Assembly: GCF_039537585.1 (NCBI RefSeq)
Contig: NZ_BAABAU010000001.1
Location: 1,674,001 to 1,738,000 of the forward strand
DNA length: 64,000 nt
Reading direction: 5' to 3'
Source of the DNA: Frondihabitans peucedani
Lineage (GTDB): Bacteria; Actinomycetota; Actinomycetes; Actinomycetales; Microbacteriaceae
The notes under the pieces are model-generated. The model did no database searches. It worked only from the letters and a program-made list of their open reading frames with translations, and was not told the DNA's origin. Both the position numbers and the translations under genes were made by a program. Positions within the stretch are counted from its first letter, which is position 1; every line of letters begins with the position of its first letter. Below, piece by piece: positions 28,994 to 37,769 of this stretch.

Positions 28994-30538
28994 CTACGCC
29001 GCGAGCATCCGGTCGGCCGTGCGGAGCGCCATCGCCATGATCATCAGCGCGGGGTTCGCGATGACCGAGCTCGGGAACGTCGAGTTGTCGCTGATCCAGA
29101 GGTTCGGCACGTCGAAGCTCCGGCCGTCGGCGTCGACCACGGCGTCGGCCGCGTCGGTGCCCATCCGGCAGGTGCCGATCGTGTGGGCGGTGCGCGCGAG
29201 AACGTGGGTCTCGGTGGCGCCGGCGGCCTCGACGATCCTGGTCATCACGTCGACGGCGTGCCGGTCGATGGCCTCCTCGTTGTCGCCCGAGGTGAACGAG
29301 ACCCGGGCCTTCGGCATCCCGACCTCGTCGACCTCGTCCGCGAGCACGAGACGGTTGTCCTCGCGGGGCAGGCACTCGGCGTTGATGCCGACGCCGGCGA
29401 GGTGGCTGTAGCCGCTGATGGCCTGGAGGAGGTCGCGGCCCCACATCTTGCCGCCGCGCACGAGGCTGGTGCCGAGCGTGAGAGGCATCGCCCCGAGGCT
29501 CTGGATCAGGTAGCCGCCCGCGAAGTCGGCGTCGTCGGGGCGTACGAAGTCCTCGGTGATGATCGACGAGGGGTAGCCGCGGTAGCCGCGCATCTCGGGT
29601 TCGAAGCGGCCCCAGACCTGGGTCGCGCCGTGCGCCATGAAGTTGCGGCCGACCTGGCCGCTGCTGTTGGCGAGGCCGGTGTGCAGCAGGAGGCGGGGTG
29701 TCTCGACTCCGCCGCCGGCGAGGACGAGAGTGTTGCACCGCTGCCGGTGCTCGACCCCGTCGCGGGTGTAGACGACCGCGGTCACCCGGCCCCGGGCATC
29801 CTGCTCGATCCCGTGCACCATCGACTCGGGGCGGATCTCCGCAGCCGACGCGACGGCGAGGGGCAGGTAGGTGGTGTCCATGCTGACCTTGGCGCCGCTC
29901 CGGCAGCCCTGGTGGCAGCTGCCGCAGCTCGCGCAGGCGGGGCGGACGCCGTGGTGCTCCTGGTGCCAGTCGCGGGTCACGAGGGCGGCCGGTGCGTCGG
30001 CGGAGCGGATGCCGAGGGCGTCGCAGCCGCGCACCATCATGTCGGACGACGCGTTGCGGGCGGCCGGGGCCATCCGGTAGCGGCGGCTGGGATCCCACGG
30101 GTACTCGGCGGGCCCGGACACCCCGACGAAGCGCTCGACCTCCTCGATGTAGCCGACGAGCTCGGCGTGGTCGATCGGCCAGTCGCGGCCCTCGCCCGTC
30201 TCGGTCCGCAGCTTCAGGTCGCGGGAGTCGGGGCGCGGCGTGAAGGCGCCCCAGTGCAGCGTCGAGCCGCCGACGCCCTTGCCGCTGTTGTTCGGCCCGA
30301 ACGCGTTCGGGTTCTCGCCGTCGCTGAGGCGCTCGTCCATCCAGTTGATCTCGAGCGCCTCGGTCTCGTCCTGGGTGAACGAGTGCGGGTCGAAGTTCCG
30401 GCCCGCCTCGAGAGCCACGACCGAGAGGCCGCGGCCGGCGAGCGACGCGAGGAGCGGCGCCCCGCCGGCGCCCGTCCCGACCACGACCACGTCGACGACC
30501 TCGTCGTCGGAGTACGTCTTCATGCCGTCGAGGTTCAT
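28994..30538 (-). CDS. GMC-family FAD oxidoreductase
   Basis: A 514-residue flavoprotein of the gluconate-2-dehydrogenase large-subunit type. N-terminal FAD motif VVVGTGAGGAPLLASLAGRG (20-39), the GGSTLHWGAF loop near 92-101, a cysteine-rich CASCGSCHQGC stretch near 203-213 (possible Fe-S or metal site), and the C-terminal HTIGTCRMG and PALMIMAMALRTADRML segments with the active-site His and FAD contacts. It overlaps the upstream fusion gene by 4 bases. Probably membrane- or cytochrome-linked oxidation of a sugar or polyol; substrate unknown. Confidence 0.9.
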   Translation of the reverse strand: MNLDGMKTYSDDEVVDVVVVGTGAGGAPLLASLAGRGLSVVALEAGRNFDPHSFTQDETEALEINWMDERLSDGENPNAFGPNNSGKGVGGSTLHWGAFTPRPDSRDLKLRTETGEGRDWPIDHAELVGYIEEVERFVGVSGPAEYPWDPSRRYRMAPAARNASSDMMVRGCDALGIRSADAPAALVTRDWHQEHHGVRPACASCGSCHQGCRSGAKVSMDTTYLPLAVASAAEIRPESMVHGIEQDARGRVTAVVYTRDGVEHRQRCNTLVLAGGGVETPRLLLHTGLANSSGQVGRNFMAHGATQVWGRFEPEMRGYRGYPSSIITEDFVRPDDADFAGGYLIQSLGAMPLTLGTSLVRGGKMWGRDLLQAISGYSHLAGVGINAECLPREDNRLVLADEVDEVGMPKARVSFTSGDNEEAIDRHAVDVMTRIVEAAGATETHVLARTAHTIGTCRMGTDAADAVVDADGRSFDVPNLWISDNSTFPSSVIANPALMIMAMALRTADRMLAA

Positions 30539-31938
30539 CGTCGCGCTCCCTGCATCGGTTCCCACTCTTCTCGCTCTCCGGCGCGCAGCCGGATGAAGCC
30601 CTGGATCCTGACCAGGTCGCCGCCGTTGGCGTACCCGTCGAAGCCGATCCTCGCCATGGTCGCCGGGTGGCTCAGCCAGAGCCGCACCAGGTCGACGCGG
30701 CAGTCCTCGAACCAGAGGTTCAGCTGCGCGGCCGTCAGGTGCCCGCCGGGCGCCTCGAACGATTCCGCGACGATCTCGCCGATCCGGGCGTCCTGCTCGG
30801 CCTCGGTCAGGCCGTCGAAGTCGGCGAGGTCGTCGAGCGCCTGCCGGTAGGCGACGTCGTCGGGCGGCAGGGCCGCGTTCCTCCAGCCGTCGCTCGCGCC
30901 GTCCGCGAGCCCCGCGTCGATGCGGGCCGCGAGGTCGAGTTCCACGCCGTCCTGCGGCACGGCCCTCCGGGCGAGAGAGCGCAGGATGCCGAGCTGCCCC
31001 GCCGACAGCACGCGCGGCCGGTACTCCGGGTCGTCGGCCAGGATGCGCCGCGCGAAGATCGCCCGCGTGCGGCTGCTGGTCCGGCCGGAGGCGATGGTGC
31101 GCGCCACGTCGTCGGGCACCGCGGGGCCGAGCCCGGCGTGCTCCCGCCACAGGCGCAGGATCGCGTCGGCGACCTCCGCCGGCCGCTCGAGCGTCAGGAG
31201 GTGTCCTGCCGCCGCCAGCGTCTCGAACCGCGCCCCCGGGTAGACGGGCCCGTTGAGGAGGCGCTGGGCCTCCGCGCCGAGGTCGCCGTCTGCTCCGCCC
31301 GCGACGATCAGCGCCGGCACGTCGAGCTCGCCGACCTCGGAGGCGCGGTCCTCGCGGCTGCCTCGGGTGAGCCAGGCCGTCCAGGCCTCGGGCGAGGCGC
31401 GGAGGAGGTCGGCCGTGACGAGCGCGTCGTCCGTCGCCTCGAGCGGTGCGCCCACGTTGCCGTCGATGAACTCGCGGGCGGCGTCGGCTCCGAGGGGGCC
31501 GTCGACCGCCCAGCCGAGCATCTCGTCGCGCCGGGACTCGTCCATGGGCTCGGGCGAGGGCGGTGATCCTGCGAGCAGGACGACGCCGCGGAGCCCGAAC
31601 ACGCCGGGCTCGCCGTCGAGCGCGCGCCGGGCGACGAGGGTGGCGATCTTGCCGCCCATGCTGTGACCCACCAGGAGCCAGGACGAGGCACCGTGCTCGC
31701 GGATCCTGCGCAGCACGAAGGCGACCATGTCGTCGACAGCCGTGCCGGCGAGGGTGTCGGTGCCTCCGAAGCCGGGGAGCGAGAGGGGGACGCTCTCGAA
31801 GTGCTCGTCGAGCCGGCGCGAGACGGCGCCGAACACGTCGCCGCCGAGGCCGAGGCCCGGCAGGAGGAAGAGGGTGGGGCGCCGCGAGGGCGCTGCAGAG
31901 TCGGTCGGTGCTGTCAGGCTCGTGGTGGCGTCGGACAC
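30535..31938 (-). CDS. Fusion: alpha/beta hydrolase plus gluconate-dehydrogenase subunit 3-like domain
   Basis: A 467-residue two-domain protein. Residues 22-265 are an alpha/beta hydrolase: FLLPGLGLGG, nucleophile elbow VGHSMGGK, acid strand ALIVAGGADGDLG and His in AAGHLLTLERP. Residues 305-460 resemble the small subunit (subunit 3) that accompanies GMC dehydrogenases, with RVLSAGQLGILRSLARR, WFEDCRVDLVRLWLSHP and the GYANGGDL segment. GTG at 31938 with GAGGGGAG upstream. The 4-base overlap with the GMC gene means the second domain is probably that enzyme's small subunit, here carrying a hydrolase (for example a lactonase or esterase) in the same chain. Confidence 0.82.
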   Translation of the reverse strand: MSDATTSLTAPTDSAAPSRRPTLFLLPGLGLGGDVFGAVSRRLDEHFESVPLSLPGFGGTDTLAGTAVDDMVAFVLRRIREHGASSWLLVGHSMGGKIATLVARRALDGEPGVFGLRGVVLLAGSPPSPEPMDESRRDEMLGWAVDGPLGADAAREFIDGNVGAPLEATDDALVTADLLRASPEAWTAWLTRGSREDRASEVGELDVPALIVAGGADGDLGAEAQRLLNGPVYPGARFETLAAAGHLLTLERPAEVADAILRLWREHAGLGPAVPDDVARTIASGRTSSRTRAIFARRILADDPEYRPRVLSAGQLGILRSLARRAVPQDGVELDLAARIDAGLADGASDGWRNAALPPDDVAYRQALDDLADFDGLTEAEQDARIGEIVAESFEAPGGHLTAAQLNLWFEDCRVDLVRLWLSHPATMARIGFDGYANGGDLVRIQGFIRLRAGEREEWEPMQGARR

Positions 31939-32090
31939 GGTGGCTCCCCTCGGGGGCGCGCGATCGCCCCGTGCGACAGTACGTGGATTGCCGGGCTTGA
32001 GGCCGCGGGCCTGGGAGAGATCGCTCGGGTGCGAGTAAACCGGTCCACAAAACGACAACAGGATCACGACGACAAACGGGAGCAGACCCC

Positions 32091-33071
32091 ATGGAGTACA
32101 CCCACCTCGGCCCCACCGGCCTGACCGTCAGCCGCATCGTGCTCGGCTGCATGAGCTTCGGCAACGGGAACGACCAGCAGAAGTGGACCCTCGACTCGGA
32201 GGGCGCCGAGCCGATCTTCCGTCGCGCCGTCGAGCTCGGGATCACCTTCTGGGACACCGCGAACGTCTACGGCCGCGGCAGCTCCGAGGAGGTCACCGGC
32301 GAGGCCATCAGGAAGTACACGCGCCGGGAGGACGTCGTGCTCGCGACCAAGGTGTTCGGCGAGATGGGGCCCGGCCCCGGCGAGTCGGGGCTGTCGCGTC
32401 GCGCGATCCTGGAGCAGGTCGACAAGTCGCTCCAGCGGCTCGGCAGCGACTGGATCGACCTCTACCAGATCCACCGGTTCGACCCGTTCACCCCGGTCGA
32501 GGAGACGATGGAGGCGCTGCACGACGTGGTCCAGGCCGGCAAGGTGCGGTACATCGGCGCCTCGAGCATGTGGGCCTGGCAGTTCGCGAAGCTCCAGACG
32601 GCGGCCGACCTCGGCGGCTGGACGAGGTTCGTGTCGATGCAGGACCAGTACAGCCTCGCCCAGCGCGAGGAGGAGCGCGAGATGTTCGGCCTGCTCGCCG
32701 ACCAGGGCGTCGGCTCCATTCCGTGGGGCCCTCTGCAGGCCGGCAAGATGGCCCGGCCGTGGAGCGAGCAGAACACCGCCCGCGCCGGCGACGAGCCCGA
32801 GGCCGACCCCAAGGGCAACCCGGTCCGGCTCGACTCCGACAAGGGGATCGTCGACGCCATCGAGCGCATCGCGAACGAGAAGGGCGTCAGCATGGCGCAG
32901 ATCGCACTGGCGTGGGTGCTGAAGAACCCCGTCGTGGATGCCCCGATCGTCGGCGCCACCAAGGTGCACCACATCGAGGACGCCGTGGCGGCTCTCGACG
33001 TCGAGCTCTCCGACGACGACGTGGCGGCTCTCGAGGAGCACTACGTCTCCCGTCAGCCGACCTTCTTCTGA
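32091..33071 (+). CDS. Aldo/keto reductase
   Basis: A 326-residue NADPH-dependent (beta/alpha)8 reductase. The catalytic tetrad is visible: Asp and Tyr in FWDTANVYG, Lys in VVLATKVFG and His in LYQIHRFD. The C-terminal cofactor segment contains DAPIVGATKVHHI. It has its own ATG and is divergent from the hydrolase-fusion/GMC operon. Generic carbonyl reduction; the substrate is not known. Confidence 0.9.
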   Translation: MEYTHLGPTGLTVSRIVLGCMSFGNGNDQQKWTLDSEGAEPIFRRAVELGITFWDTANVYGRGSSEEVTGEAIRKYTRREDVVLATKVFGEMGPGPGESGLSRRAILEQVDKSLQRLGSDWIDLYQIHRFDPFTPVEETMEALHDVVQAGKVRYIGASSMWAWQFAKLQTAADLGGWTRFVSMQDQYSLAQREEEREMFGLLADQGVGSIPWGPLQAGKMARPWSEQNTARAGDEPEADPKGNPVRLDSDKGIVDAIERIANEKGVSMAQIALAWVLKNPVVDAPIVGATKVHHIEDAVAALDVELSDDDVAALEEHYVSRQPTFF

Positions 33072-33094
33072 GCGCCCTCGGCCCCCTCGACCAG

Positions 33095-34234
33095 GTGCGG
33101 GACGAGTTCGGGCTGGTGCTGATCGACGCAGAGCGCTTCGGCGGCGGCCTCGACCCCGACGCCGTCGTCTGGCGCGCCGTCTCGGACGACGGCCGCGTCT
33201 GGGCCGTGAAGTGGACGAGGCGCGACAACCGCTTCGGCCTCCGCCTCGCCCGGTCGCTGGCCGAGGCGGCGACCCCCGGCGTCCCCGAGCCGCGGCTCTC
33301 CCGGAGCGGCCGGCCCTGGGCTGCGGTCGACGGCGGGCTCCTGTCGATCACCCCCTGGGTCGACGGCCGCGAGGCCTACGACACCGGGCTCTCGGCCGGC
33401 GAGTGGCTGGCTCTCGGAGAACTCCTGCGCAGGATCCACGAGCACGACCCCGGCAGAGGCCTCAGCCGTGCCGCCGTCGACCGCGGGGCCCCGCGGCGCG
33501 GGATCCGGCGCGCGGGAACCCACGTGAAGCGGCGACTGTCGGAGGTCGACGGGCTCGTCGCGGCCGCCCGGGCAGAGGTCGAGAGCGGGTCGGCTGATCC
33601 TGCGGTCCGCGCCTTCGTCGCAGGATGGCCCGCCGTGCGGGCGCGCATCCGGGCGCTCCGCCGGAGTGCGTCCCGCCTCAAGCGCGACCGCTCCCCAGCC
33701 GTCCGCGTGAGCTGCCACGGCGACCCGCACCTCGGCAACGTGGTCGTCGACGACGCGGGACAGCCCTGGCTGATCGACTTCGACGACGCCGTGCGCGCCC
33801 CCAAGGAGGTCGACCTGCTGCTCGTCGACCCCGGGGTGCTCTTCGTGCACCGGCCGAGCGCGGCCGACCTCGAGGCGTTCGCGCGTGGCTACGGCGACAC
33901 CGAGGTCGACGAGGACCGCGTGCTGCGGTTCGGCTGCGTCCGCGCGATCGAGGACCTCGTCGAGACGGCGCACGAGCTCCTCGCGGGCGAGGAGCGGCCC
34001 GCGTCCGCGGTGACCGCGTCCGCTGCGCCCGCGTCCGCGGCGCCCGCCTCCCCGGTGACCGCCTCCTCGGCCGACCTCCTCGCGCTGTTCGACGGGATCC
34101 TGTCGCCGGACGGCCTCGCCGGCATCGTCGAGAGGCGCCTCGCCGAGCGGCCGCGCGGGGAGCCCGCCAGCGGGTCTCTGGAGATCGAGAGACCTGAGAG
34201 AGCGCCCCGGACGCGCATCGCGAACGACGCCTAG
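33095..34234 (+). CDS. APH/SrkA-like phosphotransferase
   Basis: A 379-residue protein-kinase-fold phosphotransferase. The N-lobe has AVKWTRRDNRF with the ATP-binding Lys, and the catalytic loop is SCHGDPHLGNVVV followed by PWLIDFDDAV (HxD...N and DFD). A low-complexity Ala/Ser/Thr/Pro stretch (about 315-335) separates the last helices. The GTG at 33095 lies 23 bases after the aldo/keto reductase stop; the frame is open to 33068 without another good start. SrkA/YihE relatives are stress kinases, while aminoglycoside and homoserine kinases share the fold. Target unknown. Confidence 0.8.
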   Translation: MRDEFGLVLIDAERFGGGLDPDAVVWRAVSDDGRVWAVKWTRRDNRFGLRLARSLAEAATPGVPEPRLSRSGRPWAAVDGGLLSITPWVDGREAYDTGLSAGEWLALGELLRRIHEHDPGRGLSRAAVDRGAPRRGIRRAGTHVKRRLSEVDGLVAAARAEVESGSADPAVRAFVAGWPAVRARIRALRRSASRLKRDRSPAVRVSCHGDPHLGNVVVDDAGQPWLIDFDDAVRAPKEVDLLLVDPGVLFVHRPSAADLEAFARGYGDTEVDEDRVLRFGCVRAIEDLVETAHELLAGEERPASAVTASAAPASAAPASPVTASSADLLALFDGILSPDGLAGIVERRLAERPRGEPASGSLEIERPERAPRTRIANDA

Positions 34235-34261
34235 CTTTCTCCTAGACGGAAGCGGGGACGC

Positions 34262-35611
34262 ATGGGTTCGACGACGATCACCAGGAGGACGGCGCTGGCG
34301 GGGGCCTTCGGGGCGGTGACGGCCGCGGGTCTCGCGGCGTGCGCCTCGACGCCGGGGCCGGTCGCAGCGGGAGGCCCGGCCGGGTCGAAGGCCTCGAAGA
34401 GGCGGGTGTCCGGCACCCTGACGTTCGCGTTCTGGGGCGGGAGCGACGGCGAGACGAAGGGCTTCCAGGAGGTCAAGGAGCGCTTCGAGGCGCAGAACCC
34501 CGGGACCACCATCGTCTTAAAGACTCTGCCGTACACCGGGTTCTTCTCGAGCGTCGACCGCGGCATCGTGTCGAACACGGCGCCCGACGTCTTCCGCGTC
34601 GACTACACCTCGATCGGCAAGTACATCTCGCACGGCGTGCTGCTCGACGTCACGCCGTACTTCAGCCGGTCCGAGACGGAGGCGTTCCTGCCGGCGTTCT
34701 GGAGTGCCGTGAAGTACGAGGGGCGAGCCTGGGGCGTGCCGCACCAGACCGACACCTCCGCCGTCGTCTTCAGCCGGAAGGCCTTCGAGCAGGCGGGGAT
34801 CACCTCCGTGCCCGACCGCCTCGAGGACGCCTGGAGCTGGGACGAGTTCAGTGCCGTCTCCACGAGGCTCCGCAAGGCGCTCCCCGCATCCAAGTACCCG
34901 TTCGCCTACGACTGGACGGCCGCGGGCGCCTACCGCTGGTCGTCGTTCGTCTACCAGGCCGGCGGCTCCCTCCTCGACGCCGACCTCGCGGGCCCCGCGA
35001 TCCCGAGCGCGGCCTCCCGCAAGGCGCTCGACTTCACGAAGGGATTCTTCGAGAAGAAGTGGGTGCCCGCCAACAACACGATCAAGACCACCGTCTACTC
35101 CGACAACTTCTTCCTCAACCAGACGGTGGCGATGACGTTCCTCGGCGACTTCCTGGTGCCCGAGATCGCCGACAAGGCGAACGGCTACCAGGGCGGCGAG
35201 TGGGGCACGACCTTCCTCCCCCGCGACAAGGCCGCCGCGGCCGACCTGGGCGGCAACGCGATCGTCGCGTGGAAGGGCACCTCGAACCCGGACCTCGCAG
35301 CCGCCTTCCTGAAGTTCCTGGTCAGCGAGGACGCCATGAAGCGCTTCTGCGAGCTCGCCACCGAGCTGCCCACCCTGCAGTCGCTGGCCGGACAGACCCT
35401 CGACTACCAGACCCGCCCCGACGCCATGAAGGTGTTCACCACCCAGGCCACCACGATCACCGACACCGTCGTCAAGGAGACCACCGTGCCCGGCTTCGCC
35501 ACCATCAGCACCACCCTGCAGGATCAGCTCGAACTCGGCCTGAAGGGCGGCGACAGCGACACCACCCTCCGCGCCATCGCCTCCGGCATCCGCCAGGCGG
35601 TCGCCTCGTGA
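34262..35611 (+). CDS. Sugar ABC transporter substrate-binding lipoprotein (CUT1), Tat-type signal
   Basis: A 449-residue family-1 extracellular solute-binding protein. The signal has a twin Arg (TITRRTALAG) and a lipobox ending at Cys27 (LAAC), so it may be exported folded by Tat and then lipidated. TLTFAFWGGSDGETKGF near 53-69 opens the mature domain, and WGVPHQTDTSAVVF is typical of CUT1 binding proteins. One TTA leucine codon occurs at 34517-34519. First gene of an SBP-permease-permease operon. The sugar is unknown; no glycosidase is attached to this operon. Confidence 0.9.
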   Translation: MGSTTITRRTALAGAFGAVTAAGLAACASTPGPVAAGGPAGSKASKRRVSGTLTFAFWGGSDGETKGFQEVKERFEAQNPGTTIVLKTLPYTGFFSSVDRGIVSNTAPDVFRVDYTSIGKYISHGVLLDVTPYFSRSETEAFLPAFWSAVKYEGRAWGVPHQTDTSAVVFSRKAFEQAGITSVPDRLEDAWSWDEFSAVSTRLRKALPASKYPFAYDWTAAGAYRWSSFVYQAGGSLLDADLAGPAIPSAASRKALDFTKGFFEKKWVPANNTIKTTVYSDNFFLNQTVAMTFLGDFLVPEIADKANGYQGGEWGTTFLPRDKAAAADLGGNAIVAWKGTSNPDLAAAFLKFLVSEDAMKRFCELATELPTLQSLAGQTLDYQTRPDAMKVFTTQATTITDTVVKETTVPGFATISTTLQDQLELGLKGGDSDTTLRAIASGIRQAVAS

Positions 35612-36552
35612 CGACGCACCCGCTGCGGGTCCCTGCCCCTCGGAAGGCCAGGACGCCGTTCCGGATCCGGGCCACGACCTCGCTCGCAGCCTCCGGGTTC
35701 CTGCTGCCGAACGTGATCCTGCTCGCCCTCTTCACGCTCTTCCCGCTGGTCTACGCGTTCGTCATCAGCTTCCAGAGCCTCGACTCGCTGGGCTGGACGA
35801 CCTGGGCAGGATTCGGGAACTACGTCACCATGTTCACCGACCCGGTGTTCTGGCAGTCGATGGCGAACACGGGCGTCTTCACCCTCTTCACCGTGCCGGT
35901 CGGGATGGCGCTCGGGCTCGCGATCGCCGTGCTGCTGAACGGGGTGCTCCCGGGCCGCGCGGTCTTCCGGTCGATCATCTTCCTGCCGCTGGTCGTGTCG
36001 GGCGTCGCCACCGGCGTGCTCGGCGCGTGGATGTTCGACCAGAACAACGGCTTCATCGACAAGATGCTCCAGGCCGTCGGGCTGCCCTCGATCGACTGGC
36101 AGTCGAACGGCGCGTGGGCGCTGACCGCGATCATCCTGGTCACCCTGTGGCAGCGGGTCGGGTTCGACATGCTGATCTACCTGGCCGGGCTGCAGGGCGT
36201 CGACCCGGCCGTGCAGGAGGCCGCCCGCGTCGACGGAGCGAGCGGGTGGCAGTCGTTCCGCTACATCACGCTGCCGCTGCTCGGGCCGTCGACGTTCTTC
36301 CTGCTGATCATGAACCTCATCTACTCGTTCCAGGTCTTCGACACCGTCTGGGCGATGACCCGCGGCGGGCCCGGCTACTCGACGACCACGATCGTCTCGT
36401 ACGCCTACCGGCTCGCGTTCGACGAGTCGGGGCCGTCGCTCCTCGGCTACGGGGCGGCCGTGGGAGTCGTCATCTACCTGATCACGCTGGCCGTCACGGC
36501 TGTGCAGTGGCGGCTCAACACGCGGCGCGAGCTCGCAGAACAGGGGATGTGA
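35608..36552 (+). CDS. Sugar ABC transporter permease (MalF/UgpA type)
   Basis: A 314-residue permease with six TM helices after a basic N-terminus. The EAA loop that contacts the ATPase is VQEAARVDGASGWQSF near residue 205. GTG start overlaps the binding-protein stop by 4 bases. Together with the next gene it forms the membrane heterodimer; no ATPase gene is present, so a shared MsmK/UgpC-type ATPase encoded elsewhere is presumed. Confidence 0.92.
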   Translation: MTTHPLRVPAPRKARTPFRIRATTSLAASGFLLPNVILLALFTLFPLVYAFVISFQSLDSLGWTTWAGFGNYVTMFTDPVFWQSMANTGVFTLFTVPVGMALGLAIAVLLNGVLPGRAVFRSIIFLPLVVSGVATGVLGAWMFDQNNGFIDKMLQAVGLPSIDWQSNGAWALTAIILVTLWQRVGFDMLIYLAGLQGVDPAVQEAARVDGASGWQSFRYITLPLLGPSTFFLLIMNLIYSFQVFDTVWAMTRGGPGYSTTTIVSYAYRLAFDESGPSLLGYGAAVGVVIYLITLAVTAVQWRLNTRRELAEQGM

Positions 36553-37454
36553 TGTCGTCTCTCACCGACGTTTTCGAGGTCGGCTCGGAGCTGCCCGCCG
36601 TCGAGCGGAAGCCCGCCCGGCAGCCGAAGCCCCCGCGCGGACGCCTGCTCTGGCTGCGGCTCACCGCCGCGATCGTCATCGCCGTCGTCATGGCGTTCCC
36701 GCTCTACTGGATGCTGCTGACCGCGTTCTCGACACGCGCCGACCTCTACGCTCCCGGACTCCACCTCTGGCCGCGGCACCTGACGATCGACAACTTCGTG
36801 CAGCCGTTCCAGGCCTTCCCGGTCTGGCGGTGGTTCGGCAACTCGCTCTTCATCACCGTCGTGACCACCGTCATCACGGTGATCTGCAACCTGCTGGCCG
36901 GCTACGCGTTCGCGAAGCTGCGCTTCCGCGGGCGGAACGCGCTGTTCCTGGTCCTGCTGTCGACCATGATGATCCCGCCGCAGGCGATCATCGTGCCGCA
37001 GTTCAAGCTGTCGGTCGGACTGGGCCTCTACGGGTCGCTGTGGAGCGTGATCCTGCCCGAGAGCGCCGTGATCTTCGGTGTCTTCCTCGCCCGGCAGTTC
37101 TTCATCGCAATCCCCGACGAGCTCGTGGAGGCGGCTCGCGTCGACGGTGCCGGCCAGCTGCGCGCGTTCTGGTCGGTCGTGCTGCCGCTCTGCAAGCCGC
37201 TGCTGGCGGTGCTGATCCTGCTGACGTTCATGGGCGAGTGGAACGCGTTCGGCTGGCCGCTCGTCGCGCTCTCCGGGGATCAGGACCAGTTCACGCTGCC
37301 CATCGGGATCGTGGCCGACCTGCAGGGGCAGTACACGTCCAACTACGGGGCGATCATGGCGATCAACCTGCTGATGATCCTGCCGATCGTCATCCTGTTC
37401 CTGGCGTTCCAGAAGTACTTCGTGGAGGGGTTGGCGCGGTCGGGGTTGAAGTAG
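36552..37454 (+). CDS. Sugar ABC transporter permease (MalG/UgpE type)
   Basis: A 300-residue permease with six TM helices. The EAA motif is LVEAARVDGAGQLRAFWSVVLP near residue 195, and the C-terminus ends KYFVEGLARSGLK, typical of MalG partners. The start shares one base with the upstream stop (TGATG). Last gene of the operon, followed 33 bp later by a strong palindromic terminator. Confidence 0.92.
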   Translation: MSSLTDVFEVGSELPAVERKPARQPKPPRGRLLWLRLTAAIVIAVVMAFPLYWMLLTAFSTRADLYAPGLHLWPRHLTIDNFVQPFQAFPVWRWFGNSLFITVVTTVITVICNLLAGYAFAKLRFRGRNALFLVLLSTMMIPPQAIIVPQFKLSVGLGLYGSLWSVILPESAVIFGVFLARQFFIAIPDELVEAARVDGAGQLRAFWSVVLPLCKPLLAVLILLTFMGEWNAFGWPLVALSGDQDQFTLPIGIVADLQGQYTSNYGAIMAINLLMILPIVILFLAFQKYFVEGLARSGLK

Positions 37455-37486
37455 TGCGGGGTCTGCGGTTCGGGCTCGCGGCTAGA

Positions 37487-37548
37487 CCCTCGGGTTCGGC
37501 TGCCGCGGTGGTCCTAGGACCACCGCGGCAGCCGGACCGGAGGGTTTT
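37487..37548. terminator. Strong terminator containing a perfect 36-bp palindrome
   Basis: A perfect palindrome covers 37498-37533 (18-bp arms, centre CCTAGG). It is flanked by CCCTC and GAGGG that extend the stem, and TTTT follows at 37545. This is a textbook intrinsic terminator for the plus-strand ABC operon. The remaining bases between 37455 and 37769 hold the second structure at 37671-37739 and no gene. Confidence 0.85.
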
Positions 37549-37670
37549 GCTTGGGCGCAAGGGTGCTGCCCTTGAGCGCGACTGAGAGGACAGGACCGCC
37601 TCTTTCTCATGAGCACGACGGAGGCGCTGATGCCGGCTGGCGCCCTAGCGGAGGTGGTGCCCGTTCCTAG

Positions 37671-37739
37671 TGCATGAGAAATCTCACGAGAGGGCCCTAC
37701 AGCCCCGGAAAACGGCCCGGGGACCACGGATTTCATGCA
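37671..37739 (-). terminator. Nested hairpins downstream of the GH35 gene
   Basis: Outer arms TGCATGAGAAAT (37671-37682) and ATTTCATGCA (37730-37739) pair with one bulge; an inner stem CCCCGG/CCGGGG sits at 37703-37722. It lies 31 bases after the stop of the minus-strand beta-galactosidase gene and probably ends that operon. Confidence 0.5.
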
Positions 37740-37769
37740 TTAGCGAACCGCACCCCCGGTAGCCCCGCC

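Noticed and set aside
34517-34519. A rare TTA codon in the sugar-binding protein gene, as in bldA-regulated genes
   Set aside because: Another TTA occurs in the Lrp gene (24370-24372) and more occur in the island, so there is no sign of a special regulatory use.
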